A DNA stretch of 64,000 nucleotides from SAR202 cluster bacterium (GCA_009392195.1 VFGY01000026.1:1-64000), one strand, 5' to 3'; positions 10,495-21,276 are shown, counted from the first letter of the stretch. Made by a program: numbers and translations. The notes: generated from the letters alone by a model not told the origin.

Positions 10495-10608
10495 ATCAGT
10501 ATAACGTTAAAATTTTTCTAGAAGAATCAAACTCGAAAACCATAAAGATGCTTTTAAATCATTTGAACTCGGATTTTCACCAATGGAATTTATCTTATTC
10601 GTTTACAA

Positions 10609-11523
10609 TCATCTCTTCATCTTAGACCTGATAGATGATTCAAAAGCAGTCATTTCCGACAATGGCTGAGTCGGCCAAGTGCGCTTCCATTCATCTGTTA
10701 CATCAACATGCAATTTAGGTCCTAGTCCATCTATTTGCATTTCAATTTTATCGCCGTCTTGAATTGGTCCTAATCCAACATGGTTTGTACCAGTTGAAAT
10801 CAGATCCCCTGGTTTCATAGTAACTAACCAAGTGGCAAATTCTACAACTTCTCCAACACTTCTTCCCATATCACTAGTGTTCATATTTTGCCTAACTACA
10901 CCATTAACCCATAAATTAATATTCAAATTTTGGGGGTCATCAATTTCGTCTGCTGTAACTATAGCAGGTCCTATTGGACCAAATGTATCCCAAGATTTTC
11001 CCCAGAAAAAACTTGATCCTCCATTAGGTTCAACACCACGCGCTGAAACATCGATAAAATTAATATATCCAAAAATATGATCTTTTGCATTAGAAGCGGA
11101 AACTTTGCTAGATTTTTTGCCTATCACCAATCCCAACTCAGCCTCATGATGAAAATGCGGTACAGGACAATCCGGCAATACCACTGTATCACCATCCCCA
11201 ATAATTGCACTCGGCGATTTCAAAAATGCCTCCCTGTCAGCTACTAGAGCGCGAGAGCCATTCTCCATATAATTACCAGCCATACACACAATTCTTGTTG
11301 GTTCAGGTAGTGGAGGCCTAAATTTCACTTGAGAAATTGGGACCGACGGTACGTCTCCTATTTCTTCTAGCGATGGTCGATATTGATCGAAATGTTCAAT
11401 CAAGTAACTCATCATTATTTGAGGACTAAAATTAGGAACTCCAGATATTTTCTCCGAAATATCAATAACTTTATCATCTCTTAAAATACCAGGAACATAA
11501 TCGTTAAAAAGAACTAATTTCAT
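10609..11523 (-). CDS. fumarylacetoacetate hydrolase-family protein
   Basis: FAH-type motifs: CMAGNYMENG, HHEAELGLVIGKK, GYINFIDVSARG, FGPIGPAIVT, GDLISTGTNHVG. Confidence 0.85.
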   Translation of the reverse strand: MKLVLFNDYVPGILRDDKVIDISEKISGVPNFSPQIMMSYLIEHFDQYRPSLEEIGDVPSVPISQVKFRPPLPEPTRIVCMAGNYMENGSRALVADREAFLKSPSAIIGDGDTVVLPDCPVPHFHHEAELGLVIGKKSSKVSASNAKDHIFGYINFIDVSARGVEPNGGSSFFWGKSWDTFGPIGPAIVTADEIDDPQNLNINLWVNGVVRQNMNTSDMGRSVGEVVEFATWLVTMKPGDLISTGTNHVGLGPIQDGDKIEMQIDGLGPKLHVDVTDEWKRTWPTQPLSEMTAFESSIRSKMKR

Positions 11524-11574
11524 TTAAATCTCCATGTGAATTTAATTTTTTCTATAAACAATAAAACAAATCAA

Positions 11575-12606
11575 TTACCTTACTTCTTCTACCATTTGGC
11601 TCATAACTTTTGACGCTTCATCCACTATAGTTATAGCTTTGGTGTAATCCATTCGAGTAGGTCCGATAACTCCTAACAATCCAACAGATTCGCCAACAAT
11701 CCCATATTCGGCCATAATAACGCTTAAAGGCCAAAGAAAATCCCCTTTATTTTCGCGTCCTATTCTGATCTGTAAAATACCTAACTTATGGCTCTCTGAT
11801 ACAACGGCTTCTGCCAATCTACCATCTTCTACTACTTCTACAATTGAATACCCTTTACTCCTATCAGCAAATTCTGGTTGGGCTAATATATTTTTCAACC
11901 CATACAAATAATGGTCAGAACCAGACTCTCTATCTTCACGATTCATAATCGAAAATATTTCTCTTAAAAGTAAATTCTCCAGAGTAGCAATATCACTTTT
12001 CATCAACTTCGCTATTTGCTTTTTCCTTAGCCCGATACATTTATCTTTAATCCTGTTAAAAACAGATTCAAACTGCACTCTAGTGAGATGATTCGATAAC
12101 TTTATAATTCTTTTCGTTATCTTTGCATGATCTAAAACAACTATTAACATCCCCATAGATTTATTCAAATACACAAATTCCAAGTGCCTAATTTTACACT
12201 GATTTGACTTAGGAGAAGTAACTAAGGCTAGGGTACCCAAAATTTTAGAAATTATACTCGCTGCAATTTGAGTTCGTGAATCCAAATCTATTTCTGAATC
12301 ATTAATCTTTTGTCTGAAATGTGACGCAAATCCAGTGAATTCTTTAGATTGGTTTTTAGCATTATTAAAAAAATGCTCCACGTAAGAACGATAGCCTGAA
12401 TCTAGCGGCACGCTTCCCGCAGACAAATGAGGTCTTGTTATGTATCCAGCCTCTTCTAATTTTGCAACATCATTTCGTATAGTCGCAGGGCTAATACCTA
12501 ATCCATGTCGGTTTGCAATAGATTCTGATGCAATAGGATTAGCTGTCTTTATATGATCTACAACTATGCAATTTAATATTGATTGCTGTCTATCAGTTAA
12601 TACCAT
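11575..12606 (-). CDS. hrcA: heat-inducible transcription repressor HrcA
   Basis: N-terminal wHTH LTDRQQSILNCIVVDHIKTANPIASESIANRHGLGISPATIRNDVAKLEEAGYITRPHLSAGSVPLDSGYRSYV; C-terminal GVIGPTRMDYTKAITIVDEAS. Confidence 0.95.
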   Translation of the reverse strand: MVLTDRQQSILNCIVVDHIKTANPIASESIANRHGLGISPATIRNDVAKLEEAGYITRPHLSAGSVPLDSGYRSYVEHFFNNAKNQSKEFTGFASHFRQKINDSEIDLDSRTQIAASIISKILGTLALVTSPKSNQCKIRHLEFVYLNKSMGMLIVVLDHAKITKRIIKLSNHLTRVQFESVFNRIKDKCIGLRKKQIAKLMKSDIATLENLLLREIFSIMNREDRESGSDHYLYGLKNILAQPEFADRSKGYSIVEVVEDGRLAEAVVSESHKLGILQIRIGRENKGDFLWPLSVIMAEYGIVGESVGLLGVIGPTRMDYTKAITIVDEASKVMSQMVEEVR

Positions 12607-12708
12607 AGTTAGGGCTTAAATCCTTAAGAATTTTAACAAGGTTAACATATATAACATTGATTGAAAATCTTAGCATTAATTATATAAATAAGAAATGTTC
12701 AACACTAT

Positions 12709-12742
12709 AAAAAAAGGGGCCCTAGTGTGGGCCCCTTTTTTT
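12709..12742 (-). terminator. rho-independent terminator of groEL (bidirectional shape)
   Basis: A7-GGGGCCC-TAGTGT-GGGCCCC-T7: perfect 7-bp GC stem with T-tracts on both strands, 9 nt past the groEL stop. Confidence 0.9.
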
Positions 12743-12750
12743 ATATCCTC

Positions 12751-14370
12751 TTAGTAATCCATTGGAGGAGGAGGACCACCAGCCGGCATCGCCGGCAAGT
12801 CTTCCTTAACATCCGTTATCAAAGCTTCTGTAGTTAACACCATTCCGGCAACACTAGCAGAATTTTCAATTGCAGAACGTGTCACTTTCGCTGGATCCAT
12901 GATTCCTAATTCAATAAGATCACCATATGTACCAGTTTCAGCGTCGTAACCATGGTTACCTGTTCCTTCTAATGTCTTGGAAAGAACCACTTCTCCTGCA
13001 ACTCCCGTATTTTCAGCAATAAGCTTCAAAGGAGCAGCTAAAGCGTCTTTAAGTATCGTTATAGCAGTTTGTTCATCTCCAGCAAGTTTAACCTTATCTA
13101 AAGCAGCACTTGCTCTTAATAAAGCTAATCCACCTCCAGGAACGATTCCTTCTTCCACTGCTGCTCTTGTAGCAGATAAAGCATCTTCTATTCTTTGCTT
13201 CTTCTCTTTCAATTCTACTTCTGTAGCAGCACCTACTTTTATGATAGCAACTCCTCCAGACAGTTTTGCTAAACGCTCTTGAAGTTTTTCTCTATCGTAA
13301 TCAGAGGTTGTTTCTTCTATTTGAGACTTAATTTGGTTGATTCTGCCTTGTATAGCATCATCTGCTCCTCCGCCGTCAACAAATGTAGTATCATCTTTAG
13401 TTGCAACTACTCTTCTAGTCCTACCAAGGTCATCAACAGTAACTGAATCTAATTTACGACCTACTTCTTCACTAATAACAACACCGCCAGTCAAAACAGC
13501 TATGTCTTGAAGCATCTCTTTTCTTCTATCACCAAATCCTGGTGCTTTTACAGCTAGTATATTTAGAGTACCTCTTAATTTGTTTACAACTAATGTAGCA
13601 AGAGCTTCACCCTCAATATCTTCAGCAATAATCACAACATTTTTGCCTATTTGCAGTATTTTTTCCAAAGCAGGAAGAAAATCAGAAACGGCTGATATCT
13701 TTTTATCTGTTATCAATATGTATGGATTATCTATTTCAGACTCCATTCTTTCTTGATTTGTAGCAAAGTATGGAGAAATATAGCCACGATCAATTTGCAT
13801 ACCTTCAACAAATTCTTGCTCGTAACTTATTCCTTTTGACTCTTCAACAGTTATAACTCCATCTTTTCCAACTTTTTCCATAACTTCTGAAATCAAAGAA
13901 CCCATCTCATCGTCATGTGCAGACAAACTTGCGACCTTTGCAATATCTTCTCTGCCACTAACGGGAGTAGACATACTACCCACTGCTGCTCTAAGTGCTT
14001 CAACTCCTTGATCTATACCTCTTTTAATAGCCATAGGATTTGCTCCAGCAGCAATATTCTTGAACCCTTCGTGTATTATAGCTTGAGCTAAAACGGTAGC
14101 AGTAGTCGTACCATCACCAGCAACATCATTGGTCTTACTTGCTGCTTCTTTAAGTAACTGTGCTCCCATATTCTCAAAGGCGTCTTCTAACTCTATCTCT
14201 TTAGCAATTGTTACTCCATCGCTACAAACCTGAGGAGGACCGAATTTTTTATCTAAAACTACGTTCCTTCCTCTAGGGCCTAAAGTTACGCCAACAGTTT
14301 CTGCCATTATATCTATGCCGCGCTTCATTTGTGCACGAGCTTCTTCACTATAAGTAAGCTGTTTAGGCAT
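12751..14370 (-). CDS. groEL: chaperonin GroEL
   Basis: Full-length Cpn60: [39 protein letters not shown]. Confidence 0.98.
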   Translation of the reverse strand: MPKQLTYSEEARAQMKRGIDIMAETVGVTLGPRGRNVVLDKKFGPPQVCSDGVTIAKEIELEDAFENMGAQLLKEAASKTNDVAGDGTTTATVLAQAIIHEGFKNIAAGANPMAIKRGIDQGVEALRAAVGSMSTPVSGREDIAKVASLSAHDDEMGSLISEVMEKVGKDGVITVEESKGISYEQEFVEGMQIDRGYISPYFATNQERMESEIDNPYILITDKKISAVSDFLPALEKILQIGKNVVIIAEDIEGEALATLVVNKLRGTLNILAVKAPGFGDRRKEMLQDIAVLTGGVVISEEVGRKLDSVTVDDLGRTRRVVATKDDTTFVDGGGADDAIQGRINQIKSQIEETTSDYDREKLQERLAKLSGGVAIIKVGAATEVELKEKKQRIEDALSATRAAVEEGIVPGGGLALLRASAALDKVKLAGDEQTAITILKDALAAPLKLIAENTGVAGEVVLSKTLEGTGNHGYDAETGTYGDLIELGIMDPAKVTRSAIENSASVAGMVLTTEALITDVKEDLPAMPAGGPPPPMDY

Positions 14371-14407
14371 TAGTTTATTTCCTCCATATTATTAAAATAA
14401 TTCAAAT

Positions 14408-14713
14408 TTATTTCTTGAAAAGCACGTCATCGTCTCTAAGCACCATATACTCAACATCACCTTCTCGATATTCAGTACCTCCGTACTTAGAAAAAACAAC
14501 GATATCACCTACTTCAACTTCAACAGGTAATCTCTTACCATCATCTGTAAGTTTTCCTGGACCAACTGCCACAACTTTGCCTTCTTGAGGCTTTTCTTTA
14601 GCAGTGTCAGGTATATATATACCACCGGGACTTTTTGTCTCTTGACCTTCTATAGGTTCAACAACAATTCTATTTCCCAAAGGTTTGAACGCAATCTTTG
14701 ATTTCGCTGCCAC
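14408..14713 (-). CDS. groES: co-chaperonin GroES
   Basis: PLGNRIVVEPIEGQETKSPGGIYIPDTAKEKPQEGKVVAVGPGK; 101 aa. Confidence 0.97.
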   Translation of the reverse strand: MAAKSKIAFKPLGNRIVVEPIEGQETKSPGGIYIPDTAKEKPQEGKVVAVGPGKLTDDGKRLPVEVEVGDIVVFSKYGGTEYREGDVEYMVLRDDDVLFKK

Positions 14714-14748
14714 CTTACTCCTCCTTTTTAAGATATTTATTTAGAGAA

Positions 14749-14775
14749 TTAGCAGTCATAATATGAGACTGCTAA
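14749..14775 (-). promoter_or_regulatory. CIRCE-type HrcA operator upstream of groES (variant sequence)
   Basis: Perfect inverted repeat TTAGCAGTC-N9-GACTGCTAA, 36 bp upstream of groES. Canonical CIRCE is TTAGCACTC-N9-GAGTGCTAA. Confidence 0.88.
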
Positions 14776-14782
14776 AGAAAAA

Positions 14783-14811
14783 TTCTAATATACGCAACTC
14801 TTAATTGTCAA
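14783..14811 (-). promoter_or_regulatory. putative sigma-70-type promoter for groESL
   Basis: Reverse strand TTGACA, 17-nt spacer, TTAGAA, directly upstream of the CIRCE element; -10 match weak. Confidence 0.5.
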
Positions 14812-15056
14812 ATAATTCGAATGCTTGGAATAACCAATATACATAAGTGTAACTTAAGGTTTTTATCGAAGTAGATTCAGATTATTAACGTTCAGGGGAT
14901 TTGTATGTTTAATGAATATCTTCATACGCTTTTGGATTGACACCAAAACAAGCAAATTTACTACTTGAAATATCTATCCTTATTCTGTGATTAACTTTAA
15001 AAACATTGCTTATTAAAAAAGTTGGATGATTAATTCACATACCTGATTAGGAGAAT

Positions 15057-15127
15057 CTGCCCGGCCAGGAATCGAACCTGGGTCATAGGAGCCAAAGTCC
15101 CATGTGCTACCGCTACACCACCGGGCA
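15057..15127 (-). tRNA. tRNA-Gln (TTG)
   Basis: Reverse complement TGCCCGGTGGTGTAGCGGTAGCACATGGGACTTTGGCTCCTATGACCCAGGTTCGATTCCTGGCCGGGCAG folds as a tRNA; anticodon TTG; CCA not encoded. Confidence 0.92.
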
Positions 15128-15371
15128 TCACTTTACCATTCGAAGTTTATATATTATCAAGAATCAAACTCTCTAATAAATATATCCAATAAAAACTTCG
15201 ACCATTAGCATCCACAATTCAAGTATACTATTCTATTAAATTAATAGTAGTAAATTAAATAGGTTTGCTTATATTTCAATCGAATGACATAGTATCATAC
15301 AATTTATTTGTACTAAAAACACTTAACATTATAGAAAACCCTAATAGAATAATAATTTTCAGAGGTATGCC

Positions 15372-16349
15372 ATGGAATTGGAGTCACGAAAAGAAAATGT
15401 ACAAATTGTTAAACAACTTGTGCAACAAATAACAGACAGCATACAAAAAGTTATTGTTGGTAAATCAGAGACGATAGAACTTTTGCTTATAAGCATGATA
15501 TGCCGTGGACATATACTTTTAGAAGATGTTCCCGGCATAGGTAAAACAACACTTGCCAAATCATTAGCCCAATCCTTAGGAAGCAGTTTCAGTAGAATAC
15601 AATGTACTCCAGACTTAATGCCGAATGATGTCTTGGGATTTAATTTTTTCAACCAAAAGAATGGAAGTTTTGAATTTAGACCCGGTCCCATATTCAATCA
15701 AATCGTTTTAGTTGATGAAATTAATCGAGCAACTCCAAGAACCCAATCGGCATTGCTTGAATCAATGCAAGAGTTTCAAGTCACAATTGACGGTAAAACA
15801 GAACAATTACCCTCACCATTTACAATCATTGCTACCCAAAATCCGATAGAAATGGAAGGTACTTTCCCTTTACCAGAAGCACAACTAGACCGATTTTTCG
15901 TAAGATTATCTTTAGGATACCCTTCGAAAGAAGAGGAAAACGAATTATTTAATCGCTCCGATAACAATTACCTTTTCGAAACAATTACTCCTATTACGAA
16001 TAGCCAAGAAATTATTAACCTTCAAAACATACATAAATCAATAAAAGTAACTAAAGAAATAAAAAATTACATCATTAAAATTATATCCGCCACTCGAGAT
16101 GAAGAAGATATTGTATTAGGCGCTAGTCCAAGGGCAAGTTTGGATCTGTACAAAGCATGCCAAGCGAAAGCAGCTGTAAATGCTAGAGATTTTGTTATAC
16201 CTGATGATGTAAAAGCTCTGGCACCACACATATTGGCTCACAGAATCGGTATAAGCTTAAATGCCCAAATCAAAGAACGTACATCAGGTCAAATTATTAA
16301 TAAAATATTGGAATCTATAGAAATACCCATAGACACCGATTATAAATAA
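15372..16349 (+). CDS. MoxR-family AAA+ ATPase
   Basis: LLEDVPGIGKTTLAKSLA (Walker A), LVDEINRATPRTQSALLESMQE, ATQNPIEMEGTFPLPEAQLDRF. Confidence 0.95.
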   Translation: MELESRKENVQIVKQLVQQITDSIQKVIVGKSETIELLLISMICRGHILLEDVPGIGKTTLAKSLAQSLGSSFSRIQCTPDLMPNDVLGFNFFNQKNGSFEFRPGPIFNQIVLVDEINRATPRTQSALLESMQEFQVTIDGKTEQLPSPFTIIATQNPIEMEGTFPLPEAQLDRFFVRLSLGYPSKEEENELFNRSDNNYLFETITPITNSQEIINLQNIHKSIKVTKEIKNYIIKIISATRDEEDIVLGASPRASLDLYKACQAKAAVNARDFVIPDDVKALAPHILAHRIGISLNAQIKERTSGQIINKILESIEIPIDTDYK

Positions 16350-16370
16350 AACGTTATATTTTAAATTCCA

Positions 16371-17621
16371 ATGAAAAAAATACGCCTCTCAGGTAAACCA
16401 CTGCACGACACATGGATTTTTTTGCTTATTGGAGTAACTATATTTGGAATAATAACGAGTAGCGGATTAGTAATTTCATTTGGATGCATAGGTGTTATTG
16501 TTGCATTTATTTCATTAATATGGGATAAAATTTGCCTGCAAAATTTAAATTACCATCGTAAATTATCCACCAAAAGAGCTTTCGTAGGAGAAAAAATCGA
16601 TATAAACCTAACTCTTGAAAACAAAAAACCTATTCCCTTACCAAAAGTTTTTATATCTGACGAATTACCTAGTGGACTTAAACTACAAAGCTCTCAACCT
16701 TCATTTGAAATAAATCACCAAATAATCGACAACAGGTTTTTCATAAGAAAATCTTTTTCGATTGGGTGGTATCAAAAAATCTTCTGGAATTACTCAGTAA
16801 TATGTACAAAAAGAGGGATTTACAACCTAGGACCCGCAGAGATAGAAGTCCATGAGCCGTTGGGGTTTTTGCAAAGTAAAGCCAAACATATTGCTCAAGA
16901 TAATATTGTAATTTATCCAAAATTGATTGACATAGAAAAACTCGAATCACATTCAAATAGGCCATTAGGCGAATCAATAAAAGGAACTAAATTACTAAAC
17001 GATTACTCAAGACCCTATAGTGTTAGAGATTATGAAATAGGGGACCCTGTAAAAACTATTGATTGGAAATCAACAGCTAAAACAACAAAACTTAAAGTGA
17101 AAACTTATGAACCGAGTATAAGCGATATATTCGTCATCGCAGTAGCTACGGAAACAACACATCCTCATTGGGCAGCACACAGCCCAAAAAAATTAGAGAG
17201 AGTGATAAGCACAGCAGCTTCAGTTGCATGGTTAGCTTTTAAAAAAAAATATCAACTTGGAATCCTAACTAATGACCTGCCATTACCCAAAAACAACCCA
17301 TTAATTGTCTCACCCAGTAAAGATAAACATAATATTGATTTAGCTCTTAAAGCATTAGCTGGAATTAAAGCCTACTCAGTTGAACCACTTGAAGACAGGC
17401 TTATGAAATGTTCACGCAACATCCCGAAAGGTTGTACACTATCTATTCTAACTTCACACCTCTCAAAGAATCTTATGTTAACTGCTCATCATCTTTCGAA
17501 CACTGGATACAATGTGCTCGTCATTAACACAGGGAATGAGTACAAAGGACAAATACCAAAAAGAATCCATCTCTATCAAATAAACGAATTCTTGAATTCA
17601 AATTACAATGAAGCAATCTAA
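16371..17621 (+). CDS. DUF58 domain protein
   Basis: Two N-terminal TM segments; DUF58 core SRPYSVRDYEIGDPVKTIDWKSTAKTTKLKVKTYEP. Confidence 0.88.
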   Translation: MKKIRLSGKPLHDTWIFLLIGVTIFGIITSSGLVISFGCIGVIVAFISLIWDKICLQNLNYHRKLSTKRAFVGEKIDINLTLENKKPIPLPKVFISDELPSGLKLQSSQPSFEINHQIIDNRFFIRKSFSIGWYQKIFWNYSVICTKRGIYNLGPAEIEVHEPLGFLQSKAKHIAQDNIVIYPKLIDIEKLESHSNRPLGESIKGTKLLNDYSRPYSVRDYEIGDPVKTIDWKSTAKTTKLKVKTYEPSISDIFVIAVATETTHPHWAAHSPKKLERVISTAASVAWLAFKKKYQLGILTNDLPLPKNNPLIVSPSKDKHNIDLALKALAGIKAYSVEPLEDRLMKCSRNIPKGCTLSILTSHLSKNLMLTAHHLSNTGYNVLVINTGNEYKGQIPKRIHLYQINEFLNSNYNEAI

Positions 17622-19023
17622 TTTACAACATATTGCTCTGATTATAACCAATTCAATTATTGAAATTATTTGGGTGTTCGCTTTATTGAACGTGCTATCA
17701 TCCTTTTTACAAATAGGAAATTCTTATCTTACTTGGATATCAATCTCAATGCTGACCATAATACCTTTATTGGCACGGGTTGTAGGCCCCAAGAAATCCA
17801 AATATCCTGAAATAACTTCTAGCATTTTAGTTGCTATAGGCATTTTGAATTTATTATTAATAATATTAATTGATTTAAATTCTGAGGATTATCCTATTAG
17901 AATCTACAATACCCTTTTGGGCCTCACTATTTTAAGCGGATTATGGCTTTGGTACCGTTCAACTACTATAGCAACAATGGAATCCCCAGAATCAAGGTTA
18001 AGTATGACTTTTAGAGTTGGTAGTGCCATAATAATGATTCTTACAATAACAGATATTTACTCCACAAATAATCTTCACAGTATCCCTATCATTATTTTAT
18101 TTTATTTGTTTGGTATAAGTGGGTTATTGATTGGAAATAAGATTCAGGATACAAATCCAGAAGGTATAAATAGAAAATGGAATATCTTTTCTTTCGGTGG
18201 ATTAGGGTTGGTCTTATCACTCGGAATGTTATTTGCATTGATTAGAAAAGATTGGTCAAACTACACTACTTATATATTAGATGGCTTGCTTTCGTTTATG
18301 ATGGGAATGATATTTGCATTCTTTGGGTCTATATCTTGGATTGCAAAAATATTAACTGATTTAATAGCATGCAAAGGAGATGATTGTCCTGAACTTCAAC
18401 CAGCAGCCAGCTCTTCTGTAAATAATACCCAATCTAACGAAACCGCATTAAATTTTGCTTTGGAATCCATTGCCGAACAAGATGAAGCAAGAATGAGCAT
18501 ACTAAATAACATAATTAATGTAATTCAATGGAGTTTCATAATCATCATATGCTTAATAATCTTGTTCATACTTTACCAAATATTGAAAAGTGCATTTATC
18601 TATGCACCAGACGGGGATGATGCTGACAAAATTAAAATTGGAGACGGCATAAATGTTTTTGATGATATAACTAAATTACTGTCAGCATTGATACCCAAAG
18701 AAATTAAAAACCTGTCACGCCTAAAATTTAAAAGATCTGAACTAAATCTCTCAAATGCTGCTGAAGCTATATACATATATCACCAATTAATAGATTTGGG
18801 AGCAAAATTGGGTGTCATTCGTTATCCATCTGAAACCCCTAAGGAGTTTCAACCCAGACTATTCAAATCTTTACAACATAAATTGGTTTCAACTTCAACT
18901 CAATGTTTCGAAATTGCTTTATATGGCAATTCTGACATCTCAGATAAGGACCTTTCTGAACTAAAACATCAACTATCAGAATTGAAAAAGGAAATTAAGC
19001 AAAAAAGAGTCGAGAGTTATTGA
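17608..19023 (+). CDS. multi-TM membrane protein with C-terminal DUF4129-like region
   Basis: Overlaps the DUF58 gene by 14 nt; C-terminal AAEAIYIYHQLIDLGAKLGVIRYPSETPKEFQPRL resembles DUF4129; no transglutaminase core seen. Confidence 0.6.
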   Translation: MKQSNLQHIALIITNSIIEIIWVFALLNVLSSFLQIGNSYLTWISISMLTIIPLLARVVGPKKSKYPEITSSILVAIGILNLLLIILIDLNSEDYPIRIYNTLLGLTILSGLWLWYRSTTIATMESPESRLSMTFRVGSAIIMILTITDIYSTNNLHSIPIIILFYLFGISGLLIGNKIQDTNPEGINRKWNIFSFGGLGLVLSLGMLFALIRKDWSNYTTYILDGLLSFMMGMIFAFFGSISWIAKILTDLIACKGDDCPELQPAASSSVNNTQSNETALNFALESIAEQDEARMSILNNIINVIQWSFIIIICLIILFILYQILKSAFIYAPDGDDADKIKIGDGINVFDDITKLLSALIPKEIKNLSRLKFKRSELNLSNAAEAIYIYHQLIDLGAKLGVIRYPSETPKEFQPRLFKSLQHKLVSTSTQCFEIALYGNSDISDKDLSELKHQLSELKKEIKQKRVESY

Positions 19024-19036
19024 TAACGCATTTACA

Positions 19037-20272
19037 TCAATGACGCTTAAATTTCATATCATCAATTGTCATAGAATTTTGTAAATATGATTTAGTATCA
19101 AACCCTATAAATCGTTGTGGCAAATATCTTTCACTATCTATACTAGTTTCTCCATCCACGACATGTTCAGCAATCAACTGTCCTGCTACCGGATTATAAG
19201 CAAATCCACCTGAATGAAAATTGGAACCAACAAATAAACCGTCAATACCTGGCATAGGTCCAATTACAGGAGTTGCATCTCTAGTAATGCTTATTAATCC
19301 CACAGTGTGATAATCCCAAACGGCACTTTCAATTACAGGCACCCTACTTCTAAATCTTTCTCGTAAAAATGGTAATGCTCTAGGATCAGGGGTTAATTGA
19401 TCTACCGTAAACTGCTGATTCGGCATAATGAAATTTTCCGGATTGTATGCATCGGTACCAACCAATAATCTATTGTCCTCTGTTGGTCTTATATAACCCT
19501 CAACAACTCTGTCATTAATCGCGGGTAAATTAAGTTTGGTTTCAAATGGTTTAGTAACAAAACGTTCATGTATAAAGTTTTTCATGGGTATTTGAAAATC
19601 AACCCAAGATAATAAATGATTTATCCATGCATTAACGGCACAAATAACAATATCAAATTTTTCTTTTGTCTCTTTTTGGTTAACTGAAGACCTAGTAACA
19701 ATTCCTTTAATTTGAGCACCTTGCAAATCGAACCCGACTACTTCTTCATGTTCTCGTATATCAACGCCCATTTTTTCAATCTTGTTTTTTAAGGCAGGAA
19801 CATATCTATGTGGTTCGCTATAACCTCCTCTTAAATCTAACACCCCATATTCATTAGGAGCAGCAACTACATCTTTGAATTTATCCGATAATTTTCCACC
19901 TTGTAAAATTTCTACTTTTGACCCTAATTTTATCTGTAAATCACGTAAATCTTTATCTCCAATATAATCTTCTTCAGATAGTAGATTTAAACAACCTACT
20001 TGATGAAAAGAATACCCATCTAATATTTGGCTAAATCGTTCGAAATTATCTAACGTTTTTACTCTAGCTCTAATAGCTGTTTCATTCCATTCCAGTGATG
20101 TCACAATTCCTGCGGCTTGCAAACTAGAGCCACCACCGATATAGCCTTTATCTATCACTGTTATTTTAGAAACACCTTTTTCAGCTAAATGGAAGGCAGT
20201 ACTCATCCCTATCACACCACCACCAATTATCGCAACAGACTGCGATTCTACATTATCTTTTTTGCCACTCAT
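19037..20272 (-). CDS. FAD-dependent oxidoreductase (DAO family, sarcosine oxidase beta-like)
   Basis: VAIIGGGVIGMSTAFHLAEKG; TRDATPVIGPMPGIDGLFVGSNFHSGGFAYNPVAGQLIAEHV. Confidence 0.85.
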   Translation of the reverse strand: MSGKKDNVESQSVAIIGGGVIGMSTAFHLAEKGVSKITVIDKGYIGGGSSLQAAGIVTSLEWNETAIRARVKTLDNFERFSQILDGYSFHQVGCLNLLSEEDYIGDKDLRDLQIKLGSKVEILQGGKLSDKFKDVVAAPNEYGVLDLRGGYSEPHRYVPALKNKIEKMGVDIREHEEVVGFDLQGAQIKGIVTRSSVNQKETKEKFDIVICAVNAWINHLLSWVDFQIPMKNFIHERFVTKPFETKLNLPAINDRVVEGYIRPTEDNRLLVGTDAYNPENFIMPNQQFTVDQLTPDPRALPFLRERFRSRVPVIESAVWDYHTVGLISITRDATPVIGPMPGIDGLFVGSNFHSGGFAYNPVAGQLIAEHVVDGETSIDSERYLPQRFIGFDTKSYLQNSMTIDDMKFKRH

Positions 20273-21276
20273 AAATCACCTTTAGTAACACCCATCGTAG
20301 TTTTAACTGCTAATTCAACATCTTTTGCACTAGGTACAACGTATTTGCTAAGATCTGAACTATAAGGTACCGGAGCACCTTTATTCCCCACCCTAACTAT
20401 TGAAGATTTAAGAAACTTAGAAGCCTCCGATTCGCTAAATCTGGCAGCTATTTCACCCCCAAATCCTCCAACTTTGACCGCCTCATGGGCTATCACTAAC
20501 CTACCAGTTTTTTCAACAGACTTAACAATTGCATCAAAATCAAGCGGCACTAACGTTCGAGGGTCAATAATTTCAACAGATATATTTTCAGATTCCAAAC
20601 GAGTAGCAGCAATCTCCACTTCTTCTAACATTTTAGACCATGCAACTATAGTTACATCACTACCTTCTTTCAAAATCGCAGCTTTCCCAAAAGGGATTTC
20701 ATATCTTTCCTCTGGCACTTCTCCAACACTTTTGTACAAACCCTCATGTTCAAAAAAAACAACCGGGTCAGGATCATTTATGGCTGTGGTCATTAAGCCT
20801 TTAACATCATGCGAATTACTCGGAACGACAACCTTAAGACCAGGTACATGAGCAAACCAAGCTTCTAGTGATTGCCCCATATATACGTTGTTAGCGGACA
20901 TTGTTATCGACCTAATAACGATAGGAACATTCATAGAGCCATTGTTGATATATCGAGCTTTAGCAGCAGTATTTACTATGGGATCCATTGCAACGGTTAT
21001 TAAACCTGTAAATTGGAGTTCAACAACTGGTTTCATACCCATTAATGCAGCTCCAACTCCCATACCCACTATACCTGCTTCAGATATTGGAGTGTCAAAT
21101 ACTCTTGCAGAACCAAACTTTTTTTGCAATCCTTTTGTTGATCCCCACAGTCCTCCATAAAGAGCTACATCTTCACCAAAACAAATAATTTGATCATCTA
21201 TTTCCATTTCCTGATATAGTGCCTCTCTTATGGCTTTTGCATATTCTAATTCACGCATTATTTTAATTTTCTCCAA
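20269..21276 (-). CDS. TPP-dependent 2-oxoacid dehydrogenase E1 subunit beta
   Basis: FGEDVALYGG, FDTPISEAGIVGMGVGAALMG, IDPRTLVPLDFDAI. Start may be the ATG at 21258. Confidence 0.9.
   Translation of the reverse strand: MEKIKIMRELEYAKAIREALYQEMEIDDQIICFGEDVALYGGLWGSTKGLQKKFGSARVFDTPISEAGIVGMGVGAALMGMKPVVELQFTGLITVAMDPIVNTAAKARYINNGSMNVPIVIRSITMSANNVYMGQSLEAWFAHVPGLKVVVPSNSHDVKGLMTTAINDPDPVVFFEHEGLYKSVGEVPEERYEIPFGKAAILKEGSDVTIVAWSKMLEEVEIAATRLESENISVEIIDPRTLVPLDFDAIVKSVEKTGRLVIAHEAVKVGGFGGEIAARFSESEASKFLKSSIVRVGNKGAPVPYSSDLSKYVVPSAKDVELAVKTTMGVTKGDL

Noticed and set aside
12977-13282. 101-aa forward ORF inside groEL
   Set aside because: Antisense shadow ORF of groEL with no independent support.
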